Positions 1 through 7,903 are shown, counted from the first letter of the stretch. The stretch is 19,632 nucleotides of DNA from Bacillota bacterium (GCA_023430975.1 JAEYYB010000119.1:1-19632); one strand, 5' to 3'. A program made the numbers and translations. Notes: generated from the letters alone by a model not told the origin.

Positions 1-10
1 CTATTACATT

Positions 11-131
11 TGTCTTAAGCAAATCTATTAAAATCAGTTAATCTTGCTATTTGTCTATCACAAAATAACGTTAAACCGTTCGTTATTTTGCTCTGCCAAA
101 TGCAAGATTATTAACACTTTTAATATAGACA
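11..131. repeat. Long imperfect inverted repeat (hairpin)
   Basis: A nested palindrome is visible. The core is a perfect 10-bp stem (61-70 with 81-90) around a 10-nt loop. Outside it, ATTTG at 49-53 pairs with CAAAT at 97-101, and ATCTTGC at 41-47 pairs with GCAAGAT at 102-108. GTTAA at 37-41 can pair with TTAAC at 111-115, CTATTAAAA at 25-33 with the segment at 118-128 (two-base bulge), and TGTC at 11-14 with GACA at 128-131. It lies beyond the rpmA terminator and holds no convincing reading frame. It could be a MITE-like element, a structured RNA, or the 3' end of something that begins left of the window. Confidence 0.5.
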
Positions 132-137
132 TAAAAT

Positions 138-160
138 AAATCCCGGATTAACCGGGATTT
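138..160 (-). terminator. Rho-independent terminator after rpmA
   Basis: A perfect 9-bp stem (138-146 with 152-160, GC-rich core CCCGG) closes a 5-nt loop. On the minus strand it is followed by the T-rich TTTATTTTATG. It begins 11 nt after the rpmA stop codon, so it should end the RNA of the ribosomal-protein operon. T-rich sequence on the plus-strand side suggests it may work in both directions. Confidence 0.85.
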
Positions 161-171
161 TCGTTTTAATA

Positions 172-450
172 TTATGCTTGAACTATACTAACCTGCTTTT
201 TATCTTTGTTAAGTCTTCCGAACTTAACCTTTCCATCTACCAGTGCATAGAGTGTATCATCACTACCGATTCCCACGTTTGTCCCCGGATAAATCTTCGT
301 TCCTCTTTGCCTTACAAGAATGTTTCCTGCAAGTACGAACTGACCGTCACCTCTTTTGACACCAAGTCTTTTAGATTCACTGTCACGTCCGTTTCTGGAG
401 CTACCAACCCCTTTTTTATGGGCGAACAATTGTAAATTAACTCTAATCAC
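172..450 (-). CDS. rpmA: 50S ribosomal protein L27
   Basis: This is ribosomal protein bL27 (92 aa), a large-subunit protein whose N-terminus reaches towards the peptidyl-transferase centre. The body carries the family signature: a basic N-terminal region with HKKGVGSSRNGRDS, then GVKRGDG and the ILVRQRGTKIYPGTNVGIG stretch. Before the usual AHKKG start there is a nine-residue extension ending NLQLF, which matches the Firmicutes-type sequence removed by the protease Prp. The start is GTG, set by an AGGAGG 7 nt upstream that lies inside the end of prp. Only 2 nt separate it from the prp stop codon, so translation is probably coupled. The gene is the last in its operon. Confidence 0.97.
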   Translation of the reverse strand: MIRVNLQLFAHKKGVGSSRNGRDSESKRLGVKRGDGQFVLAGNILVRQRGTKIYPGTNVGIGSDDTLYALVDGKVKFGRLNKDKKQVSIVQA

Positions 451-452
451 AT

Positions 453-812
453 CTACACCTCCTCATCCAAAATCGATATATACCTTCTATATTCAGGTGT
501 TTCTATCAATTGTTTAAATCCTACTGCCATAGTATCAAGGATAACTTTAACGGTTTGTTTCTTTTCTGGATCAATATCACAAGGTAATACACACTTCATA
601 TATCCATCTTTTTCAATGAACCGATTAGTGCCATCATCCTCATAAAGCTTGATACCAGCCAACTCATCCAAGGCATTTATGCTCGTATAAGCAATAACTG
701 AAACAGCTGCACACACGATATCCTGTCCATGTTTACCGGATCTCGCATGTCCTTTAATCTCGTATTCCCGGACTAACCCTTCCTTATCCCTAACTATATG
801 AACTCTAACCAT
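453..812 (-). CDS. prp: Ribosomal-processing cysteine protease Prp
   Basis: This 119-residue protein is of the usual Prp (YsxB/DUF464) length. Prp removes the N-terminal extension of ribosomal protein L27, a step shown to be essential in Staphylococcus aureus. The catalytic pair is visible as His22 in KGHARSG and Cys34 in GQDIVCAAVS, at the spacing expected for the family. The substrate gene rpmA follows by 2 nt and rplU lies 27 nt upstream, the classic rplU-prp-rpmA order of Firmicutes. The ATG start has an AAAGGA a few bases upstream. The L27 encoded here keeps the matching cleavage site, so the pair looks functional. Confidence 0.95.
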   Translation of the reverse strand: MVRVHIVRDKEGLVREYEIKGHARSGKHGQDIVCAAVSVIAYTSINALDELAGIKLYEDDGTNRFIEKDGYMKCVLPCDIDPEKKQTVKVILDTMAVGFKQLIETPEYRRYISILDEEV

Positions 813-839
813 AAAATCCTTTTTTAGAACCGCAACCTA

Positions 840-1151
840 TTAGGCATTGATCTTTTCAATCTGAACCTTTGTGTATGGTTGTCTATGTCCTTGTTTCTTT
901 CTATAACCTTTTTTAGGCTTATATTTGAAAATGATAATTTTCTTATCTTTTCCGTGTGATAAAACCTTACCACTTACAGTTGCATTAGCAACCAACGGAC
1001 TGCCAAAGCTTACGCTACCTTCTTTTGATACAGCAAGAACCTTATCAAAAGTAACAGCTGCTCCTTCATCTGCAGTAAGCTTTTCAATGAAAACTACATC
1101 ACCTTCTTGAACCTTGTACTGTTTTCCACCAGTTTCAATAACAGCGTACAT
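840..1151 (-). CDS. rplU: 50S ribosomal protein L21
   Basis: This is ribosomal protein bL21 (103 aa), a large-subunit protein that binds 23S rRNA. The N-terminal MYAVIETGGKQYKVQEGD is a textbook L21 signature, and the C-terminal stretch YKPKKGYRKKQGHRQPYT is the conserved basic RNA-binding tail. Length is normal. The ATG start is preceded by a perfect AGGAGGTG at 5-nt spacing. It is the first ribosomal gene of the rplU-prp-rpmA trio. The roughly 95-nt leader between it and the RNase G gene probably carries its autoregulatory RNA element. Confidence 0.97.
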   Translation of the reverse strand: MYAVIETGGKQYKVQEGDVVFIEKLTADEGAAVTFDKVLAVSKEGSVSFGSPLVANATVSGKVLSHGKDKKIIIFKYKPKKGYRKKQGHRQPYTKVQIEKINA

Positions 1152-1159
1152 TGGAACAC

Positions 1160-1240
1160 CTCCTTAATCCAAAACTCGCCAGCCTGGGCAGCAATATTAT
1201 AAATTGCATTTAAATGCCTTTGCCGTGCGGCCACCAAAAT
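1160..1240 (-). promoter_or_regulatory. Candidate L21 leader (autoregulatory RNA)
   Basis: The RNase G-rplU gap is long for this compact operon and is locally GC-rich and self-complementary. On the minus strand it contains GGTGGCCGCACGGC, a perfect 12-nt palindrome GCATTTAAATGC (1204-1215), and GCTGCCCAGGCTGGC just before the rplU Shine-Dalgarno. Firmicutes carry a conserved structured leader at exactly this place, to which L21 is thought to bind. The assignment rests on position and visible hairpin potential only; I could not fold it or compare it with the known model. Confidence 0.5.
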
Positions 1241-1246
1241 ATATTA

Positions 1247-2740
1247 TCACAACAGTGAATTGATGTCAATCTCTTTTATCTTTATCTCCTCGTGCTTAAC
1301 CTCTTTGGATTCCTTAACTACAATCCTTTTATTGAATGTTTTCTCCATCCTTGAAAGGGATTGTCCATCTGCACCTGTAAGGATAGCTGCGACAGAAGGA
1401 TGAACCTCAACCTGTATTGCATTTGCTATGGTCTGAGTAAAGTATCTGTTTATTTCTTTCTCAACATTTCTAGCAATGGACTCAGGCGATAATATCTTTC
1501 CTATACCATCACAATAAGGGCAATCGGAATGCATAACCGAGGCAAGCCCTTGTCTTATCTTCTTTCTGGTCATTTCTATGAGCCCTAACCCGGTCATCCC
1601 TACAACAGTAGTCTTCGTCCGGTCTCTTTTCAAAGCCTGCTTCAATGTATCCATAACCTGCTGCTGGTGCTGCGGCTCCCTCATATCAATGAAGTCAATG
1701 ATTATGATACCTCCAATATCTCTTAGCCTTAACTGTTTTGCTATCTCTTTTGCGGCCTCAAGATTAGTCTTAAGGACAGTATCTTCCAAATTACTTCCGC
1801 CAACATATTTACCTGTATTAACATCTATAACTGTAAGTGCCTCAGTATGATCCAAAACCAGGTAGCCTCCGCACTTCAGCCAGATTTTTCTAGCAAGTGC
1901 TTTGGATATCTTAGGCTCAATCTGATAGTACTCAAAAAGATCAATACTTTTGCTGAAATACTCCACACGAAGTTTAAGTGCAGGAGAAACCATTTCAACA
2001 AGCTCTAAAACCTTTGAATATTCCTGTCTGTCATTAATTATAAATTTATCTACATTCCATGTAAACAAATCCCTTACCGCCCTATAAATAAGGCTTATGT
2101 CCTTATGAATACACCTTGGAGTAGGCCCACTTCTCTCCTTTTGCTTTATTTTCTCCCAAAGCTTAATGAGGAAGTTCAGATCGCTTGACAAGTCTTCAGT
2201 ACTTTTACTCTCATATGCTGTCCTTACAATAAGGCCCATTCCCTTAGGTTTGATTTTTTCGGCCATTCTCTTAAGCCTGTTTCTCTCTTCATCATTCTCA
2301 ATCCTTCTGGAAATACCTATGTAATCAGCATTAGGCAGCAAAACCAGCTGTCTTCCAGGCAAAGTTATGTGGGTAGTGACCCTTGGTCCCTTGGTTCCAA
2401 TAGGTTCTTTCGTAACCTGTACAGTAATCTCCTGGCCTGGCCTTAAAAGCTCATCAATATTATATCCCCTTAACTCATGATAGACATCATCGTCTTCTTC
2501 TGAAAATTCTTTTTGTGAAACTGCATCCCCAACATATAAAAATGCATTCTTTTCATACCCTATGTCAATAAAAGCCGCTTGCATGCCTGGTAGGACACTG
2601 CTTACCTTCCCCCTGTATATGTTGCCTACAAGCCTTTCCTGGTGAGGTCGCTCAATGTATATTTCTACAAGCTCCTTATCTTCCAGCACTGCTACTCTGT
2701 TTTCTTCAAGTCCGATATCTACTATAATCTCATTAACCAC
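1247..2740 (-). CDS. rng: Ribonuclease G (RNase E/G family)
   Basis: This is a 497-residue single-strand endoribonuclease of the RNase E/G family, close to normal RNase G length, with no long C-terminal degradosome scaffold. The S1 RNA-binding domain is at about residues 36-125 (GNIYRGKV, FIDIGYEKNAFLYVGD). The catalytic Mg-binding aspartates are D306 in VIDVNTGK and D349 in IIIDFIDM. The Zn-link Cys pair that joins subunits is C407/C410 in DCPYCDG. The start is GTG, with AGGAGG 7 nt upstream. It lies 19 nt after the DUF2344 gene and upstream of rplU-prp-rpmA, fitting a role in rRNA or mRNA processing coordinated with ribosome production. Confidence 0.95.
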   Translation of the reverse strand: MVNEIIVDIGLEENRVAVLEDKELVEIYIERPHQERLVGNIYRGKVSSVLPGMQAAFIDIGYEKNAFLYVGDAVSQKEFSEEDDDVYHELRGYNIDELLRPGQEITVQVTKEPIGTKGPRVTTHITLPGRQLVLLPNADYIGISRRIENDEERNRLKRMAEKIKPKGMGLIVRTAYESKSTEDLSSDLNFLIKLWEKIKQKERSGPTPRCIHKDISLIYRAVRDLFTWNVDKFIINDRQEYSKVLELVEMVSPALKLRVEYFSKSIDLFEYYQIEPKISKALARKIWLKCGGYLVLDHTEALTVIDVNTGKYVGGSNLEDTVLKTNLEAAKEIAKQLRLRDIGGIIIIDFIDMREPQHQQQVMDTLKQALKRDRTKTTVVGMTGLGLIEMTRKKIRQGLASVMHSDCPYCDGIGKILSPESIARNVEKEINRYFTQTIANAIQVEVHPSVAAILTGADGQSLSRMEKTFNKRIVVKESKEVKHEEIKIKEIDINSLL

Positions 2741-2759
2741 ATTTCAACCTCCTTAAGCT

Positions 2760-3587
2760 TCAAGACAAGGCATCTTGACTCATAGGATTTAATATCCTGC
2801 TATCTCTCTCAATATAAAGCCCTGTTCTATGAACTTTTACAAGTTTTAACTCCATATTTGACAACAAATTAAAAGCTGAAATCAATAAATCCGGTTTTAA
2901 ATTAGACTTGCTTCCGGCACTCAGTTTTGCAGAAATGCAGAATAAATTCTTTACATCGTAGCTTAAAATTCCTGGTTCATATTTATAAAGCCCTTTAATA
3001 TAATTAATCATAAAGGGATTAGAAATCAATTCCTCATTGTTTCTTATGTCATTATTACCAGCATCATTTTCCAAATTATCTGCCATCATAGCCTTAAGAC
3101 TATGAATCATTGGCCTTATATCCACATCCTTTTTACTCTTCTTACTTTCCTTGCTCACAAATATATTATCCTTGGACATTATATTACTAATGGCAGCATT
3201 TATATAGTCCACATCATACTTCTTATCGGAAGATACAAGAATTTCATAGTCAGCAGCAGCAATAGTGGCCATAATATTGGATTTTGTAGTTTTATCCATT
3301 GCATCCATTATCATTAACCCATCAGGCAAATTGCCGTTATATTGCTTTAAAAACTCACTTGGCTCCATGCTGTATGAAAGTCCAAAGTCTGCATACTCAC
3401 TTTCACTTGTAACACCAACAGATAAAGGTAATCCAAATACCATATCAGGATGAGGGTTAAAGCCCTGGGAATATGAGATAGGAAGGTTCGCCCTTCTTGC
3501 CGCTCTTTCAAAAAGCTTCATCATGTCCAGATGTGATATATATTTAACCTCTTCCCCACGTACAAACTTAACCCTTATACTATTCAA
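2760..3587 (-). CDS. DUF2344 (TIGR03936) radical-SAM-associated protein
   Basis: This 275-residue protein belongs to the TIGR03936/DUF2344 family, found beside or fused to TIGR03960 radical SAM proteins. The diagnostic N-terminus is RVKFVRGEEVKYISHLDMMKLFERAARRANLPISYSQGFNPHP, here given in outline by its ends: it begins RVKFVRG and ends SQGFNPHP. The product of the pair is unknown to me. I set the start at the TTG at 3587, because GAGGAG lies 6 nt upstream and the family normally begins just there; a GTG at 3620 would add 11 residues. With that start it overlaps the upstream radical SAM gene by 8 nt, implying translational coupling. The middle (about residues 140-190) is Lys/Asp/Asn-rich and probably variable. 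Confidence 0.9.
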   Translation of the reverse strand: MNSIRVKFVRGEEVKYISHLDMMKLFERAARRANLPISYSQGFNPHPDMVFGLPLSVGVTSESEYADFGLSYSMEPSEFLKQYNGNLPDGLMIMDAMDKTTKSNIMATIAAADYEILVSSDKKYDVDYINAAISNIMSKDNIFVSKESKKSKKDVDIRPMIHSLKAMMADNLENDAGNNDIRNNEELISNPFMINYIKGLYKYEPGILSYDVKNLFCISAKLSAGSKSNLKPDLLISAFNLLSNMELKLVKVHRTGLYIERDSRILNPMSQDALS

Positions 3588-5421
3588 TACAGACTCCTCC
3601 CTCAAAAATAGCAGCCCCACAGCCAGAACATCCCATTCTGCAATTAGATGTCAATTCCTCAGCCTTTGCCTTTTCCATTTCATTAATGAAAAAGTCTTTT
3701 GAAACTCCAATATCTATGTGATCCCATGGTAGTATCTCATCGTAGCCTCTTTTCCTGTTTGCATAAAAATGTATATCTACACCGTTTTCCAAAAAGGCTT
3801 CCATCCACGCATCGAACTTAAAATGCTCGCCCCATGCATCGTATTTGCATCCTTTTTCCCAAGCTTTTAACAGAACCTTGCATAAGCGTCTGTCCCCTCT
3901 GGCAAATACTGCCTCTAAAAGGCTAAGCTTGGAGTCATGCCAGTTATAGCTTATATATTTATTTTTAATTTTACTTTTTAAAGTCCTTTGCTTTTCGGTA
4001 AATGTTTCAATGGAGTCCTGTGGCTCCCATTGAAATGGTGTAAAAGGCTTGGGCACAAAAGAAGAAGCACTGATGGTAACATTAAGCCCTTTTCCTCTTT
4101 TCTCCTTCGGAACGCTCATATATGCATCTACAACCTTGTTTCCAAGATCAGCAATGCCTTCTACATCTTCCATTGTTTCGGTAGGTAATCCAATCATGAA
4201 ATAGAGCTTGACCCCATTCCATCCGCCACTGAATGCCAGTGTAGCGGATTTTATCAGATCCTCCTCAGTAACTCCCTTATTAATTACGTCCCTAAGCCTC
4301 TGAGTTCCTGCCTCCGGAGCAAAGGTAAGTCCGCTTTTTCTAACTTTCTGTGCTTTCTCCATTAAGTCCAGAGAAAAAGAATCTATTCTAAGGGATGGTA
4401 GCGAAAGATTAACCTTTCTCTTTTCCATCTCCTCTATAAGCTTCCCGGTTAAGTCAGGCAAATTGGTATAATCGCTTGTACTTAAGGAAGTAAGGGATAT
4501 TTCATCGTACCCCGAACTATCTATTAGTTTCTTTGCCGTATCCGACAGTTTTTCAGTACTTCTTTCCCTGACAGGCCTGTATATAAAGCCTGCCTGACAG
4601 AATCTGCAGCCTCTTATACAGCCTCTGAAAAGCTCCAGCATAACCCTGTTATGAACTATATCAGTAAATGGAACTATAATTTCTTCCGGGAAAAATGTAT
4701 TATCCAGGTCTTTTATTATTCTTTTCTTTATAACCTCAGGATAATCCTTTTTCTTGGGTACAAACTTTTCAATAGTTCCGTCTTCTTTATATTTTACATC
4801 ATAAAATGAAGGTACATAAACACCTTCAATATTACAAATCTTTTCTAAAAATTCTTGCCTTGAAGCATTCTGATCTTTCCATAAAGAATATGCATCAAGC
4901 ACATCATTCAAAACCTCTTCGCCCTCACCCAACACAAAAAAGTCTATAAACTCAGCTAAAGGCTCTGGGTTGTAAGCACATGGCCCTCCTGCACATACAA
5001 ATGGATGTTCATGTGTTCTTTCACTGCTTAAAACAGGTATACCCGAAAGGTTAAGTGCATTTAGTATGTTTGTATAACACATCTCATACTGCAGGGTAAA
5101 ACCCAATATATCAAAATCTTTAACAGGACTTTTCGTTTCCAATGCAAATAGAGGAATATTCTTCTCCCTCATTTTTGCTTCCATATCAACCCAAGGGACA
5201 AATACTCTTTCACAATATGCATCATCCCTTTTATTGATAAGATGATACAATATTTTCATCCCTAAATGTGACATTCCTACTTCATAAACATCTGGAAAAC
5301 AAAATGCAAAACGTATCTTTATGTCTAAAATATCTTTTTTAACACTGTTCCATTCATTACCCGTATATCTTGAAGGCTTTTCAACACTTAATAGTGTTTC
5401 ATCACTTATTTTATTTATCAT
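3580..5421 (-). CDS. TIGR03960 B12-binding-type radical SAM protein
   Basis: This 613-residue protein is a radical SAM enzyme with an N-terminal cobalamin-binding-like domain (about 35-190, including FAFCFPDVYEVGMSHLG and AGGPCAYNPEP). The Fe-S cluster motif CIRGCRFC sits at C268/C272/C275, followed by the YRPVRERS stretch. The C-terminus ends in another Cys cluster (CRMGCSGCG), which may hold an extra metal site. It belongs to the TIGR03960 family, whose substrate I do not know. I set the start at the second ATG (5421) because GGGAG lies 8 nt before it; the first ATG at 5436 has no good site. It overlaps its DUF2344 partner by 8 nt and heads the operon leading to RNase G and L21/L27. Confidence 0.92.
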   Translation of the reverse strand: MINKISDETLLSVEKPSRYTGNEWNSVKKDILDIKIRFAFCFPDVYEVGMSHLGMKILYHLINKRDDAYCERVFVPWVDMEAKMREKNIPLFALETKSPVKDFDILGFTLQYEMCYTNILNALNLSGIPVLSSERTHEHPFVCAGGPCAYNPEPLAEFIDFFVLGEGEEVLNDVLDAYSLWKDQNASRQEFLEKICNIEGVYVPSFYDVKYKEDGTIEKFVPKKKDYPEVIKKRIIKDLDNTFFPEEIIVPFTDIVHNRVMLELFRGCIRGCRFCQAGFIYRPVRERSTEKLSDTAKKLIDSSGYDEISLTSLSTSDYTNLPDLTGKLIEEMEKRKVNLSLPSLRIDSFSLDLMEKAQKVRKSGLTFAPEAGTQRLRDVINKGVTEEDLIKSATLAFSGGWNGVKLYFMIGLPTETMEDVEGIADLGNKVVDAYMSVPKEKRGKGLNVTISASSFVPKPFTPFQWEPQDSIETFTEKQRTLKSKIKNKYISYNWHDSKLSLLEAVFARGDRRLCKVLLKAWEKGCKYDAWGEHFKFDAWMEAFLENGVDIHFYANRKRGYDEILPWDHIDIGVSKDFFINEMEKAKAEELTSNCRMGCSGCGAAIFEGGVCIE

Positions 5422-5589
5422 ATTATATTCTCCCATTACTTATAATACCCAATATAATGATTTTTAGCAACATAAACTTACTTCAAGGCAAGCAATGGCA
5501 TATGTTTTAGTAATTTTATTGATGTTATGGCAAATTATGCAATCTAAAATGATATATTCAATCATTTCTTCATGTAAATAAATAACAAT

Positions 5590-6588
5590 TCATATTGAAT
5601 ATTTTTTACCGTAAACTACTGCAAGCCTTATGGCCTCCTCCATACTTACAGAGCTTGCCAGGCCTTTACCTGCTATATCAAAAGCAGTTCCGTGATCAAC
5701 AGATGTTCTTAAGAAAGGGAGCCCAATTGTTAAAGAAATCGTTCTTTCAAAATCAACCATCTTGGTAGCAATATGTCCCTGATCATGATAAAGTGACAAA
5801 ACAGCATCATACTTACCTTTTAGTGCCAGATAATATACCGAGTCGGCAGCTATAGGTCCTTCTACTTCTATGCCCTTACCAATTAAATATTCTACAGCAG
5901 GCTCTATCTCTCTAACCTCTTCATCCCCGAAAAGACCATGTTCACCGCTGTGAGGATTGAGCCCTGCAATGGCAATCTTCTTTCTTTCTACCCCCAGCAC
6001 TTCCAACGCATTATTAAGCCTTATAACATAATTTATAATTCTGTCTTTTGTAACCAGATCACAAGCTTTTTTTAATGAAACATGCCTGGAAAGAAAAAAT
6101 ACCCTGAGGTTTCCAACCTGAAACATGGTTAGCGGATCATTGGTTGCTGTAAGGCCTGCCAGCATTTCAGTATGTCCTATAAAATCTATATTGGCTTTTT
6201 TTATTGCTTCCTTATTTATCGGTGCTGTAGCAATGGCTGTGATATCTCCTGTCTTAGCCAACTCAACAGATTTTTCTATTGTCTTATATGCAGCCTCACC
6301 GGCATCGCGTGAAACCTGTCCAAACTTAATACCATTGATATTAATCCCTTCAATGTCAACTACATCTACAGTACCACAGCAATAGCTTCCTTTGTCGGCA
6401 CCAGTTACTACATTTATATTTAGCCCTGACTTAACGATCGCATCAGCTTTATGTAAAATTTCTGCATTTCCTATTACCAAAGGCTTACATAAGCCATATA
6501 ATTCACTGTTTTTCATTGCTTTTAGAATTATTTCAGGTCCAATGCCTGCCGGATCCCCTATTGTAATCCCAATAACCGGTCTATTCAT
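5590..6588 (-). CDS. pdxA: PdxA-family 4-phosphohydroxy-acid dehydrogenase
   Basis: This 332-residue protein has normal PdxA length and signatures: GITIGDPAGIGPEI at the N-terminus, IGHTEMLAGL, GLNPHSGEHGLFGDEE, and YHDQGHI with a metal-ligand histidine. PdxA oxidises 4-phosphohydroxy-L-threonine in DXP-dependent vitamin B6 synthesis. Many clostridia make B6 by the PdxS/PdxT route, and stand-alone homologues (PdxA2) act instead in threonate/erythronate breakdown. No other B6 gene and no DUF1537 kinase gene is in this window, so the substrate is open. The ATG start follows AAGGAGAATCTGT. A 168-nt gap separates it from the radical SAM gene, so it may be its own transcription unit. Confidence 0.9.
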   Translation of the reverse strand: MNRPVIGITIGDPAGIGPEIILKAMKNSELYGLCKPLVIGNAEILHKADAIVKSGLNINVVTGADKGSYCCGTVDVVDIEGININGIKFGQVSRDAGEAAYKTIEKSVELAKTGDITAIATAPINKEAIKKANIDFIGHTEMLAGLTATNDPLTMFQVGNLRVFFLSRHVSLKKACDLVTKDRIINYVIRLNNALEVLGVERKKIAIAGLNPHSGEHGLFGDEEVREIEPAVEYLIGKGIEVEGPIAADSVYYLALKGKYDAVLSLYHDQGHIATKMVDFERTISLTIGLPFLRTSVDHGTAFDIAGKGLASSVSMEEAIRLAVVYGKKYSI

Positions 6589-6735
6589 ACAGATTCTCCT
6601 TCCAAAACCTCTCTTTAGTCATTCCTTACTTAAATATTAGCAATTTATATAATAATTGCAATATTTTCTTTTTACCATTAAAATATTCTTGAGATTTCTT
6701 GCTAAATATTTTATAATAAATAATGTCTTATTAAT

Positions 6736-6808
6736 CGGGGTGTGGCTCAGGTGGTAGAGCGCTTGGTTCGGGACCAAGAAGCCGGAGGTTCGAGTCCTCT
6801 CACTCCGA
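6736..6808 (+). tRNA. tRNA-Pro(CGG)
   Basis: A full cloverleaf of 73 nt can be drawn. The acceptor stem CGGGGTG/CACTCCG has one G-T pair; the D-arm is GCTC...GAGC; the anticodon stem CTTGG/CCAAG closes the loop TTCGGGA, giving anticodon CGG (proline); the T-arm is GGAGG TTCGAGT CCTCT; the discriminator base is A. CCA is not encoded. It is the only plus-strand gene in this part of the window, and the remnant integrase gene downstream points at its 3' end, which marks it as the likely attachment site. Confidence 0.95.
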
Positions 6809-6865
6809 CTCGTTGTAAATGAGCAGTTTCAAGATTATTGACTAATTATATTTTCACTTTTTTAG

Positions 6866-6887
6866 CTTATTTACACCTTATTTACAC
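6866..6887. repeat. Tandem 11-bp repeat beside the integrase remnant
   Basis: CTTATTTACAC occurs twice head to tail, followed by a third partial copy beginning CTT. It lies between the tRNA-Pro 3' end and the 3' end of the integrase gene. Short direct repeats in this position often serve as arm-type binding sites for tyrosine recombinases; that role is an inference from position. Confidence 0.55.
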
Positions 6888-6930
6888 CTTGAAAGAAGAG
6901 TTCTTTATTAAATAGAATTGAGCAAGTTAT

Positions 6931-7705
6931 TTACTTGCCATTTAAGATATCTTTCAGTAATTCACTACGTTTATTTGAAGCATTCCTTTTCATTTCCTCA
7001 TTAACATGCCCATACTTATCAAGTGTAGTTTCAATACTTTCATGCCCTAAATCAGATTGAAGAGTTTTAATATCTGCACCAGCTTGTAGAGACAGCAACG
7101 CGAAAGTGTGCCGCATGTCATGAAACCGTATAGGTTCAATACCAGATGCTTTTAAAGCACCCCTAAAATTCCGAACAAAATTTCTAGGATGTAATACATT
7201 GCCTAATTCATTAGTAAATATAAGACCATCTTTCATTTCCATCTTAATTCGCAAATCATCATATCCCAAATTTTTGTATTCATCAAGTTTCATTTCTTTG
7301 TGTGACTTTAAAGCTTCGATTACTTCACTTGGAATTGCGATTATGCGATTTTGCGAAGATTCTGTTTTTAATTCCCTGATAAAATGCTTGGTTCCGACTT
7401 TAACAAGTTGCTGAACAACTTTTATTTTACCAGATTTCATGTCAATATCTTTCCATCTTAGTCCTAATAATTCACCCCGCCTTAATCCTGTATATAATTC
7501 TAATATATACGCAGCATACATATGTATTATTTTTTATATCACCTTTAATAGCTTCAACCTTTACTTTAACTTCTTTTTGAGTTTTACCATAAATATACTG
7601 ATACTTTATACTTCCATTACTTGTATTTCCTATTGGTATTTTGGCTGACCAAGTTCCATCGCCTCTTTTAAAAATACTACCTTCTCCTTTTGCTCTTCTT
7701 GCCAT
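6931..7705 (-). pseudogene. Tyrosine recombinase (phage-type integrase), internally deleted
   Basis: Two parts of one integrase gene lie in different frames. The 5' part (from the ATG at 7705, with AAAGGG upstream) encodes the AP2-like arm-binding domain: MARRAKGEGSIFKRGDG, WSAKIPIG, and YGKTQKEVKVK. It then runs out of frame near 7510-7520 and stops at 7472. The 3' part (about 7520 to 6931) encodes the catalytic domain with TGLRRGE (first Arg), the HDMRHTF box (His-x-x-Arg), LGHE (His) and DKYGH (nucleophilic Tyr). Intact relatives are about 380 residues, so the roughly 150-residue core-binding domain between the parts is missing. The gene should be inactive. It points towards tRNA-Pro, in the usual layout for an element integrated there. 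Confidence 0.9.
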
Positions 7706-7809
7706 ATTACCAAACCCTTTCATTATCGAAACAAAAAATATATATTGAAATTTTTAGGAATAACATTTCATTATTTAACACTGGCTGATTCAGATAGCCA
7801 ATTCACCAA

Positions 7810-7861
7810 GTTTTGTTTAGGTATTTGAAACACGCTTAAAGAGGTCTTTTCTAAACAAAAC
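7810..7861. repeat. Perfect 11-bp inverted repeat
   Basis: GTTTTGTTTAG at 7810-7820 is the exact reverse complement of the segment at 7851-7861, with 30 nt between. It sits about 100 bp upstream of the dead integrase gene. It may be an operator or a recombination-related site, or a leftover of the mobile element. Confidence 0.5.
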
Positions 7862-7903
7862 AGCTTTATTACAGCGTTATCTACTACATACTAATAAAAA
7901 AAG

